Source of the DNA: Caulobacter sp. 602-2 | GTDB lineage: Bacteria; Pseudomonadota; Alphaproteobacteria; Caulobacterales; Caulobacteraceae | DNA: 64,000 bases | Assembly: GCF_011043625.1 (NCBI RefSeq) | Contig: NZ_JAAKGT010000002.1 | Span: 1 to 64,000 of the forward strand | Reading direction: 5' to 3' | In this document: positions 51,352 to 59,788 of the stretch, one piece after another | Numbering within the stretch: position 1 is the stretch's first letter | Layout: every line of letters begins with the position of its first letter | Program-made: the position numbers and the translations under genes | The notes under the pieces: generated by a model | Told to the model about the DNA's origin: nothing | Databases searched by the model: none | Seen by the model: the letters and a program-made list of their open reading frames with translations, nothing else

Positions 51352-52200
51352 CTACAACCGCGCCGCGTGCCAGTCGATATGGTCGCCGATGAAGCTGGCG
51401 ATGAAGAAGTAGCTGTGGTCGTAGCCTTCCTGGCGACGAACGGTGACCTTCAGCCGGGCCTCGGCGCCGGCCTCTTCCAGAAGCTCCGGCTTCAGCTGGC
51501 TTTCGAGGAAGCTGTCGGCCAGGCCCTGGTCGACCAGGATCTCGTCGAAGCCCTGCCCATAACCGTCCGCGATCAGGGCGCAGGCGTCGTGCGCCCGCCA
51601 GGCGGCGCGGTCGGCGCCCAGATAGGCCGTCAACGCCTTGTCGCCCCACGGGCAGTTCAGCGGCGAGACGATCGGCGAGAACGCACTGACCGACTTGAAG
51701 AGCTGCGGGTTGCGCAGGGCGATCGTCAGGGCGCCGTGCCCGCCCATCGAGTGGCCGAAGATTCCGCGCCGGGCCGGGTCCAGCGGGAAGGCGCCGTCGA
51801 CGGCCTCCAGCAGGTCCTTGGTGACGTAGGAATACATCCGGAAGTGCGGCGCCCAGGGCTGTTCCGTGGCGTCGACATAGAAGCCCGCGCCTTGGCCCAG
51901 GTCATAGGCGGCGTCGTCGGCGACGGCATTCCCTTGAAGGTCTGGCCCGCGCGGGCTGGTGTCGGGCGCGACGATGGCCACGCCATGCCTGGCGGCCCAG
52001 GCATAGGCCCCGGCCTTGGTGGTGAAGTTGTCTTCCGTGCAGGTCAGGCCCGACAGCCAGACGAGATAGGGGAACGGCCCCTCGCCGTCCGGCGTCCAGA
52101 CGCTGAACTTCATCAGCGTGCCGGTGCTGGCGCTGTCGTGCCGGCAGTAGCGCAGCGTCCCGCCCTGGGTGCGGTGGGTGTTGAGGACTTCGACGGTCAT
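51352..52200 (-). CDS. fghA: S-formylglutathione hydrolase
   Basis: The 282-residue alpha/beta-hydrolase has GHSMGGHGAL with nucleophile Ser151, Asp224 in LVDQG and His262 in GYDHSYFFI, the D-type esterase triad. LSGLTCTEDNFTTKAGA is the family's substrate loop. It completes formaldehyde detoxification by splitting S-formylglutathione into formate and glutathione. It lies downstream of adhC, separated by an R3 repeat. Confidence 0.96.
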   Translation of the reverse strand: MTVEVLNTHRTQGGTLRYCRHDSASTGTLMKFSVWTPDGEGPFPYLVWLSGLTCTEDNFTTKAGAYAWAARHGVAIVAPDTSPRGPDLQGNAVADDAAYDLGQGAGFYVDATEQPWAPHFRMYSYVTKDLLEAVDGAFPLDPARRGIFGHSMGGHGALTIALRNPQLFKSVSAFSPIVSPLNCPWGDKALTAYLGADRAAWRAHDACALIADGYGQGFDEILVDQGLADSFLESQLKPELLEEAGAEARLKVTVRRQEGYDHSYFFIASFIGDHIDWHAARL

Positions 52201-52217
52201 GGGACTACCTGAACGAT

Positions 52218-52358
52218 CCTTCTCCCCTTGCGGGAGAAGGTGGCCTGCGAAGCAGGTCGGATGAGGGGTCGCACCGGTCTGGACCGTGCGCGGCTAATCG
52301 CACCTTCAACCCCTCATCCGTCGCCTGCGGCGACACCTTCTCCCGCAAGGGGAGAAGG
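52218..52358. repeat. R3-type repeat with perfect inverted ends
   Basis: The first 23 bases (starting CCTTCTCCCCTTGCGGGAGA) and the last 23 bases are exact reverse complements, 141 bases end to end. The interior has a GCCTGCGAAGCAGGTCGG palindrome. It separates adhC from fghA. The other copy is at 34159-34321; short single palindromes are at 47921-47969. It resembles a MITE or BIME; no target-site duplication is obvious. Confidence 0.78.
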
Positions 52359-52365
52359 AAAAGGA

Positions 52366-53475
<1,110 letters not shown>

Positions 53476-53550
53476 GGCAGGCTCCGATGGGTTCTTGGCC
53501 ACTGTGGTACGCCGATGCGAGCCCGACGATAATCCCGCATGGTGCAAAAC

Positions 53551-53572
53551 ATTGTTGCCTCACAGGAACAAT
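53551..53572. promoter_or_regulatory. LysR-type operator candidate between adhC and its divergent regulator
   Basis: ATTGTT (53551-53556) and AACAAT (53567-53572) form an inverted repeat extended by GCCT/AGG inside, 18 bases before the LysR start. The T-N11-A layout is typical of LysR binding sites. Confidence 0.6.
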
Positions 53573-53589
53573 AGGCGCACCACGGCCGC

Positions 53590-54459
53590 ATGAGCCGGTG
53601 GGACGGGATCGACGAATTCGTGGCGACGGCCGAGGCCGAGAGCTTCTCGCAGGCCGCGCGGCGGCTCGGCCTTTCCACGTCGGGCGTCAGCCGCGAGGTG
53701 GCGCGGCTGGAGGAGCGGCTGCAGACCCGCCTGCTCTATCGCACCACCCGGCGGGTCAGCCTGACCGACGCGGGCCGGGCCTTCCTGGCGCGCTGTCGCG
53801 ACCTGATCCAGGACCGCGACGAGGCCCTGGCCGCCGTCGGCGAGGAGGACGGCGAGGTCAAGGGGCTGCTGCGCATGACCTGCTCGTCGGCCTATGGCGA
53901 GCGCTACGTCGTGCCGGCGGTCAACGCCTTCGCCCTGGCTCACCCCAAGCTGTCGCTGCACATCGAACTGGACGACACGGTGCGCGACATCGTCAGCGAG
54001 GGCTTCGACCTGGCCATCCGCTTCGGCCGCCTGACCGACAGCCGCCTGATCGCCAAGCGCCTGGCCTCGCGCACCCGCCGGCTGTGCGCCTCGCCGGACT
54101 ACCTGGCGCGGGCCGGAACGCCGACGACCATCGCCGACCTGGAAGCCCATGCCGGCGTGCTGGGCGCGGCCGACGCCTGGCCGTTCAGGGAAGGCGAGCG
54201 CGAGATCGCCTTCAAGCCCCAGGGCCGCTTCCGCTGCAACAGCGGCCAGGCGGTGCTGGACGCGACGCTGCAGGGCCTGGGGATCTGCCAGTTGCCCAAC
54301 TTCTACGTCGACCCCGCCATCACCGACGGGCGGCTGGTCGCGCTGCTGGACGACAACACCCCGGCCGACGAGGGCGTCTGGGCGGTCTATCCGCACCTGC
54401 GCCTGCTGCCGGCCAAGGTGCGGCTGCTCGTCGAGCACCTGGAGCGGGAACTGGGGTGA
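53590..54459 (+). CDS. LysR-family transcriptional regulator
   Basis: The 289-residue protein has an N-terminal winged HTH (FVATAEAESFSQAARRLGLS, GVSREVARLEERLQTRLLYR) and a substrate-binding domain of periplasmic-protein type (MTCSSAYGERYVVPAVNAF, ICQLPNFYVD). It is divergent from adhC and so probably regulates formaldehyde detoxification. It ends 12 bases before the stop of the convergent receptor gene. Confidence 0.92.
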   Translation: MSRWDGIDEFVATAEAESFSQAARRLGLSTSGVSREVARLEERLQTRLLYRTTRRVSLTDAGRAFLARCRDLIQDRDEALAAVGEEDGEVKGLLRMTCSSAYGERYVVPAVNAFALAHPKLSLHIELDDTVRDIVSEGFDLAIRFGRLTDSRLIAKRLASRTRRLCASPDYLARAGTPTTIADLEAHAGVLGAADAWPFREGEREIAFKPQGRFRCNSGQAVLDATLQGLGICQLPNFYVDPAITDGRLVALLDDNTPADEGVWAVYPHLRLLPAKVRLLVEHLERELG

Positions 54460-54471
54460 GCAGGACCCTTC

Positions 54472-57198
54472 CTAGAGCAGCTTGCGCAGGCTGAGCCGCA
54501 CCGTCCGGCCCATGGGATCCATGTAGTCCTCGGCATAGGCGGGCGGCGTGAGGCCCTTGTCGTTGCGGACCTCCTGTTTCTCGTCGAACAGGTTGTCGAC
54601 CGCCAGCGTCACCCGCGAGCCCTTCAGCCATTCGCAGCGCTGCACCCACTCCCTGCGCTGCCCGAGGTCGGCGAAGCCCGACAGGCTGAGGGTCGGAATG
54701 TCGGAGAAGAACAGATCATCGCCGCGCAGGCCGCCGTCGACCCAGGTGGACGAGCGCCAGGCGCCGCGCAGGCCGCCGCCGAAGCCGTCCTTGGACAGGT
54801 TGGCCTGGAGGTTGACCTCGTGGCGCGGCGTGCCGCCCCGGCGTCCCAGCGAGGCGCCGTCCAGAAGGTCCAGGGCGGCCATGCCGTCGCGGATCACCAC
54901 CTCGTCGCGCAGCCGCCACAAGTGGTTCAGCGAGACGTTGAAGAACCCCTGCCCCGGCGGTCCGCCCGACCGCATCATGAAGCCTGGACCGCTGATCTGC
55001 ATGCCGCCGCCGCCCGGCCGGCCGCCGGCGGCCGGCGGCGGACCGCCCCAACGCAGGTTGTAGTTCATGCCCCAGCGCAGTTCCTCGCGGTCGGCATGGG
55101 CGAAGTTCACCGGCCGGGTGTCGACCGAGGTCAGCCGCCCCAGTTCGTTGCGGGTGAAGCGGCTGGGGAAAGCCGCCTCCAGCTCCGGCGAGACGGCCGG
55201 GAAGCTGGCGATCTGGTCCTCGACGCGGCTGGCTGTGTAGTTGCCCCACAGCGACAGCTCGCGCTTCTCGAACGGTCGGTAGTTGAAGCCCAGCTTGACG
55301 ACCTGGCGGCTGTCGGGCGCCAGGTTGGGATTGCCGCCCTCGATGCGGGTGACGTTGACCGTCTCGTTGGTGGCGAAGTCGTACATCGACACGTTGGGCG
55401 TCAGCTGCACCGGGTCGTTGACCTGCTGGGGCGAAGGCTCGCCCTCCTCGGTGCTGTAGTTCAGCGACAGGCTCATGCGCCTGATCGGCGACCACGAGAC
55501 GCCGCCGCCCACCGTCATCAGGCCGCCGATGTCGGAGAACTGCTCGTACAGCGCGTTGCCGTTCACCGACACCCCGCCCAGGAAGCCCAGCACCCCGTCG
55601 CGTTCGGCGATGGGGGCGTCGGCGCTGGCCTGCAGCGTGGCTCGGTCGCGGGTCAGGGCGCGCCGGGTGAAGACGTTCGAGCGCACGCTCTCGGACTCCA
55701 CCTTGCGGCTGTCGACCCCGCCCTTGAACGTGGCGCGCAGGCGGCCGGCGGGCAGCTGCGTCACCGTGCCGTTCATGGTCAGCTCGGCCTTGGCGTTGGT
55801 GGTGATGGAGTCGGCGGTGTCCTGGGCGTTGTAGCGCAGCAGGTTGCGGGGGATCGGGCCGAACGGATTGACCTCGGGGTCGCTGGCCGCCACCGCCGCG
55901 CGATAGGCCGTGGTGTCGAGCCCCCTTCCCGTGCGCGTGGCGCTGTCGGTCAGGTCGACATTGCCGGCGAAGGTCCAGCGCCAGCCGGCCATCATGCCCA
56001 GCGCCGTCATGGCCGCCTCGAACTTGTCGGTGTCGGTCTTGCGGCGCAGGCCGTCGGGCACGTCGAGATAGCGATAGAGCGGAACGTCCCTGGCGAAGGG
56101 CGAATAGGGACTGTCGGCCCTCAGCACCAGGTCCACGCCCGTCAGGCCGTGATAGCTGACGCGGCTGGTGCTCTCGACATTGCCGCTGAAGGTCGTGGTG
56201 ACGTTGCCCAGCGCGCCCAGCATCAGGTTGCGGGTGTAGGCGCCCTGGATCGCGCCCTCCTCGCCCCTCGCCAGCAGGGTGCGCGAGGCGGTCAGGTCGT
56301 CGCTGGCCGCCCGTCCGGCGCCGGCGACGAAGTCGGCCAGGCCCGGCGCGCCGCCCGCGGCCAAGGCCGGCACGGCCGCCACGCTCACCACCGAACCGGC
56401 CAAAGCCGAAAGGGCCGGATCGAGCTCGCCCCCGGTCTCCAGGCCGATATTGCCCTGGATGTCGTAGGGCTTGCTGCTGGTGCGCTCGATGTCGCGCTCG
56501 GCCTCGTACAGGGGCGTCTCGCGGCGATAGCGGACGTTGACGGTCCAGCGCGCGTCGGCGTCGACCTTGAAGAGATTGCCCTTCTGCTCGTTGAAGGTGC
56601 GGCCGCCCTCGGTGGCGAAGCGGAACTCGTCCTCCAGGTTCAGCGACCGGAAGTCCTTCTTCAGGACCAGGTTCACCACCCGCTGGTCGGCGCGGTAGCC
56701 ATAGGCCAGGGCCGCCTCTTCGCGCAGGATGTCCATGCGCTGGATCGCCTCGGGCGGCAGGCCGGCGATCTCCTGGAAGCCCGAAATCCGCTGGCCGTTG
56801 ACCAGGGTCACCGGACCCTCGCCGCCGCGTCCGCGCGAGGTGACGGTCAGCGGCTCCAGCAGGGTCATCAGTTCGGCGATGCTGCCCGCGCCGTAGGCCT
56901 TGATGGCCGCCTCGTCGAGCGAGATCTCGGGTTCGACCGGACCTTCGGTCTTGCCGCGCGGCGTCGACTGCACGGTCACGCCTTCGACGGCGTCCTCGGC
57001 GGCGACGACGGGGATGAGCGCGGGCTTGGCCTCTTCGGCCCTGGATTCGGGGGCCCTGGCTTCGGGGGGCCTGGCCTCGGGGGCCTTGGCGTCTGGGGCC
57101 TTGACCTCGGGGGGCTTGGCCTCCGACGGCGGCGCCGTCCCCACGACCATGGCCGCGACCATACCCTGCAGAAGCACGCCACCCAGCGCCATCGCCAT
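54472..57198 (-). CDS. TonB-dependent receptor with Lys/Pro-rich N-terminal linker
   Basis: The 908-residue outer-membrane protein has a hydrophobic N-terminus, an [K/R]-[A/P]-P-E repeat linker (about 27-59), a plug domain (about 92-182; VTLVNGQRISGFQEIAGLPP, REEAALAYGYRADQRVVNL) and a large C-terminal beta-barrel. It should import a bulky ligand using energy from TonB. No TonB box is obvious. The signal peptide is short, and the true start could differ slightly. The C-terminus LSLRKLL lacks the usual final Phe. Confidence 0.88.
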   Translation of the reverse strand: MAMALGGVLLQGMVAAMVVGTAPPSEAKPPEVKAPDAKAPEARPPEARAPESRAEEAKPALIPVVAAEDAVEGVTVQSTPRGKTEGPVEPEISLDEAAIKAYGAGSIAELMTLLEPLTVTSRGRGGEGPVTLVNGQRISGFQEIAGLPPEAIQRMDILREEAALAYGYRADQRVVNLVLKKDFRSLNLEDEFRFATEGGRTFNEQKGNLFKVDADARWTVNVRYRRETPLYEAERDIERTSSKPYDIQGNIGLETGGELDPALSALAGSVVSVAAVPALAAGGAPGLADFVAGAGRAASDDLTASRTLLARGEEGAIQGAYTRNLMLGALGNVTTTFSGNVESTSRVSYHGLTGVDLVLRADSPYSPFARDVPLYRYLDVPDGLRRKTDTDKFEAAMTALGMMAGWRWTFAGNVDLTDSATRTGRGLDTTAYRAAVAASDPEVNPFGPIPRNLLRYNAQDTADSITTNAKAELTMNGTVTQLPAGRLRATFKGGVDSRKVESESVRSNVFTRRALTRDRATLQASADAPIAERDGVLGFLGGVSVNGNALYEQFSDIGGLMTVGGGVSWSPIRRMSLSLNYSTEEGEPSPQQVNDPVQLTPNVSMYDFATNETVNVTRIEGGNPNLAPDSRQVVKLGFNYRPFEKRELSLWGNYTASRVEDQIASFPAVSPELEAAFPSRFTRNELGRLTSVDTRPVNFAHADREELRWGMNYNLRWGGPPPAAGGRPGGGGMQISGPGFMMRSGGPPGQGFFNVSLNHLWRLRDEVVIRDGMAALDLLDGASLGRRGGTPRHEVNLQANLSKDGFGGGLRGAWRSSTWVDGGLRGDDLFFSDIPTLSLSGFADLGQRREWVQRCEWLKGSRVTLAVDNLFDEKQEVRNDKGLTPPAYAEDYMDPMGRTVRLSLRKLL
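57022..57120 (-). repeat. Coding minisatellite in the TonB receptor linker
   Basis: On the plus strand the DNA repeats a roughly 15-base unit of the form GGGGGCCTTGGCCTC, which encodes the KAPEA-like pentapeptides at residues 27-59 of the receptor. About six units are seen. The copy number may vary between strains. Confidence 0.55.
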
Positions 57199-57375
57199 GC
57201 CCCCTACCCTACGCCCCGACGCTATGCCGCCGGTTATCCCACAACCTGGACCACGGTTGCGGATATTGACCGGATAGCGGCGTTTTCGCCATCACGGAAA
57301 TTAAAGCATCGTAAGGTGGGAAACCGGTTACTGCGGCGAGACAGGGCCAGGCCTTTCGAAACCCGGCCGCCGGGT

Positions 57376-58179
57376 TCAGTCCTCGCCCTTGTCCGCGGCC
57401 TTCTGCGCCAGCTTGGCCAGCACCCGGCCCCGGCCCTTCGACAGCGCCGTGATCACCCCGCGGAAGGTGCGAACCTCCTGGTCGGTCAGGCGGGCGCGGG
57501 CCAGCGGGACGCGCAGGTTGCGCACCATCGACGGCTTCTTTTCGGGCGGATGATAGAAGCCGGCCTTGTCGAGCTCGTTCTCGAGGTGCTCGTAAAGGCC
57601 CATCATCGCAGCCTGGTCGGCCGGTCCCTCGACGTTCAGCTCGAATTTCTTCCAGGGACGATCATCGACCGTCATCTTCCATTCGTAGGCGTTGATCGAC
57701 ACGGCCTGGGCCAGGTTGAGCGAGCGGAAGCGCTCGTCGATCGGGATCGAGACGATAGCCTGGCACAGCGCGATGTCGTCGGTCTCCAGCCCCGCGCGCT
57801 CGCCGCCGAACAGCAGGCCCACCTTGCGGCCCTGCTCGACTTCCTGCGCCAGGTGGCCGGCGGATTCGCGCGGGGTGTAGACCGGCAGGCGGGTTTCACG
57901 CGGCCGGGCCGTGGTGGCGTAGACCAGGTGCAGGTCGGCGATCGCCTCGGCCAGGGTGTCGAACACCTTGGCGTCGTCCAGCGGCCAGCTGGCGCCCGAG
58001 GCGCTGGCCCAGGCCCGCTCCTGGGGCCAGCCGTCGCGCGGATTGACCAGCCGCAGTTCGTAGAGGCCGAAATTGGCCATGACCCGGGCGACCGAGCCGA
58101 TGTTTTCGGCCAGTTGCGGGGCGTTGAGGATCACGCAGGGAGGCGTGCGGACGATTTCGGAGTTCGTTTCGGCGGTCAT
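57376..58179 (-). CDS. trmJ: tRNA (cytidine/uridine-2'-O-)-methyltransferase TrmJ-like
   Basis: The 267-residue SPOUT methyltransferase has VILNAPQLAENIGSVARVMAN, LVNPRDGWP, LLFGGERAGLETDDIALC and SLNLAQAVSINAYEW, the three knot motifs of the TrmH/TrmJ group. It methylates the 2'-OH of position 32 in tRNA. The C-terminal extension (from about 165) is typical of TrmJ. It is divergent from the beta-lactamase-like gene. Confidence 0.92.
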   Translation of the reverse strand: MTAETNSEIVRTPPCVILNAPQLAENIGSVARVMANFGLYELRLVNPRDGWPQERAWASASGASWPLDDAKVFDTLAEAIADLHLVYATTARPRETRLPVYTPRESAGHLAQEVEQGRKVGLLFGGERAGLETDDIALCQAIVSIPIDERFRSLNLAQAVSINAYEWKMTVDDRPWKKFELNVEGPADQAAMMGLYEHLENELDKAGFYHPPEKKPSMVRNLRVPLARARLTDQEVRTFRGVITALSKGRGRVLAKLAQKAADKGED

Positions 58180-58267
58180 GGGCGTCCCTTTGCCGTCCAG
58201 CCATACTTTGACGCAAGTCCGAACCGTCGTCTGGCGCGTTTAGCCTCCGCTCACGCTTGGAGGCCCC

Positions 58268-59299
58268 ATGCATCGCCGCGCCCTGCTCGCCGCCCTCGCC
58301 GCGCCCGTCCTGCCGGCGGCCCTGGCCGCCTGCCGCGAGCCGCCGCTGGCCGGTCAGGAGGATCCGACCTTCGACCACGAGGCGATGAGCCACAAGCTGG
58401 CCGCCATCGCCGAACGCGCCCGCCCCGGCGACCTGGGAGTGGCGGTGCAGGACCTGACCACCGCCCAGCGCGCGGCCGTGGCCGGCGAACAGCTCTTTCC
58501 GCTGGCCGGGATCTGGACCGCGCCGCTGGGCGCCGCGGTGCTGGCCGAGGTCGAAGCCAAGGCCCTGTCGCTGCGCGAGACGATCACCGTCGAGGACGTC
58601 GACCTGTCGCCCCCGCCCAGCGGCGTCGCCGACGCCTGGCCGGGCCGACGGCGCTGGACGGTGGAGGAGCTGCTGAAACAGGCCGTCGCCGCCGGCGACA
58701 ACACCGCCGCCGACGTGCTGATGAGGCGGATCGGCGGTCCCGGCGCGGTCACCGCCTGGCTGGACCTCAAGAAGGTCGAGAACCTGCGGGTCGACCGCTA
58801 CGCCCGACAGCTGTTGCCCGAGCAGACGGGCACGGCCTCGTTCAGGGCCGACTGGCGCGGCCAGGCCTGGCGCAAGGCGGTGCTGGCCACGCCCGAGGCG
58901 ACGCGGCGATCGGCCTGGCGCGACTACCTCGCCGACACCCGGGACCAGACGACGCCCCTGGCCGCCGTGCGCTTTCTCGAAGCCCTGAACCAGGGCGAAC
59001 TGACCAGCCAGGAGGACCGCCGCCGGCTGCTGCGGATGATGGAAGCCGCCGCCGGAGACCGCCTGCGGCCCGCCCTGCCCGCCGGCGCGCGCCTGGCCGC
59101 CGTGACCTCGGCCACGCCGTGGGATCTTGGCCTGGCGGCGGCCGACAACACCCTGGCCATGGTGCGCCTGAAGGACGGCCGGCGCTTCGCGCTGGCGATC
59201 TTCCTCAAGGCCTCTCCGCTCGAGGAGGCCGACCGCGACGACCTGGTGCTGGAGGTCATGCGCCTGGTGCTGCAGGCCGCCGAGAAGGCGGGGCGGTAG
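58268..59299 (+). CDS. Class A beta-lactamase-fold lipoprotein without catalytic residues
   Basis: The 343-residue protein has a signal segment with lipobox LAAC (Cys22) and the sequence plan of a class A beta-lactamase, but every catalytic motif is changed. The active S-x-x-K reads GIWT (81-84); SDN reads GDN (143-145); the omega-loop Glu is missing in RVDRYARQLL; and K-T/S-G reads VTS (279-281). The helix pattern around them (FPLAGIWTAPLGAAVL, AGDNTAADVLMRR) is intact. It probably binds rather than cleaves a ligand, perhaps a beta-lactam or peptidoglycan fragment. Confidence 0.8.
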   Translation: MHRRALLAALAAPVLPAALAACREPPLAGQEDPTFDHEAMSHKLAAIAERARPGDLGVAVQDLTTAQRAAVAGEQLFPLAGIWTAPLGAAVLAEVEAKALSLRETITVEDVDLSPPPSGVADAWPGRRRWTVEELLKQAVAAGDNTAADVLMRRIGGPGAVTAWLDLKKVENLRVDRYARQLLPEQTGTASFRADWRGQAWRKAVLATPEATRRSAWRDYLADTRDQTTPLAAVRFLEALNQGELTSQEDRRRLLRMMEAAAGDRLRPALPAGARLAAVTSATPWDLGLAAADNTLAMVRLKDGRRFALAIFLKASPLEEADRDDLVLEVMRLVLQAAEKAGR

Positions 59300-59355
59300 A
59301 GCCTCGACCCTGCCTCCTGCCACAAGGGCGGGAAACACGGGCAGAGGCATGCGCC

Positions 59356-59676
59356 TCAGTGCGACGACGACAGCTTCATCAGCACGAGGCCGCTGACGAT
59401 CAGCACGGCGGCGACCACGCGCGTGACGCTGAGCTGCTCGCCCAGCACCGCGACGCCGACCACGAAGGCGCCGACCGCGCCGATGCCGGTCCAGATGGTG
59501 TAGGCCGTGCCCAGCGGCAGCGACTTCATCGACAGCGACAGCAGGCCGAAGCTGGCGAACATGAAGATGAGCGTGGCGATGCTGGGCCAGGGCTTCGTGA
59601 AGCCTTCCGAGGCCTTCATGAAGAAGGCCCAGACCACTTCCAGCAAGCCAGCGATGATGAGGAATATCCAAGCCAT
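59356..59676 (-). CDS. sugE: SMR-family transporter SugE (Gdx-like, guanidinium exporter)
   Basis: The 106-residue protein has four membrane helices and the SMR signature with the essential Glu in LLEVVWAFFMKASEGFTKP (Glu13 from MAWIF). SLSMKSLPLGTAYTIWTGIG is typical of the SugE/Gdx branch, known to export guanidinium, not broad drugs. The start at 59676 fits the family. A stem-loop with an ACGG tetraloop lies 24 bases before the start codon on this strand. Confidence 0.9.
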   Translation of the reverse strand: MAWIFLIIAGLLEVVWAFFMKASEGFTKPWPSIATLIFMFASFGLLSLSMKSLPLGTAYTIWTGIGAVGAFVVGVAVLGEQLSVTRVVAAVLIVSGLVLMKLSSSH

Positions 59677-59699
59677 GACGGCGTCCCCTTGCAAGAACG

Positions 59700-59713
59700 C
59701 CGGGCCGTCCCGG
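59700..59713 (-). promoter_or_regulatory. ACGG-tetraloop hairpin upstream of sugE
   Basis: Read on the minus strand, CCGGG-ACGG-CCCGG is a perfect five-pair stem with an ACGG loop 23 bases ahead of the start codon. ACGR loops are the mark of guanidine-II (mini-ykkC) riboswitch hairpins, which normally come in pairs; I find only one good hairpin here. Confidence 0.4.
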
Positions 59714-59788
59714 ACTTAAACCCGCCTGAAACGACGGTGGAGGACGTGGCCTCGCTCGGTTGTGGCCGGGGAGATAGTCGCTAACGCC

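Noticed and set aside
54820-59784. A 1654-codon plus-strand frame across the TonB receptor, trmJ and later genes
   Set aside because: It runs through several genes with strong homology on other frames and has a low-complexity composition typical of a shadow frame.
59677-59788. A full guanidine-II riboswitch before sugE
   Set aside because: Only one hairpin with an ACGR loop is present; the motif needs two, so I keep it as a weak candidate only.
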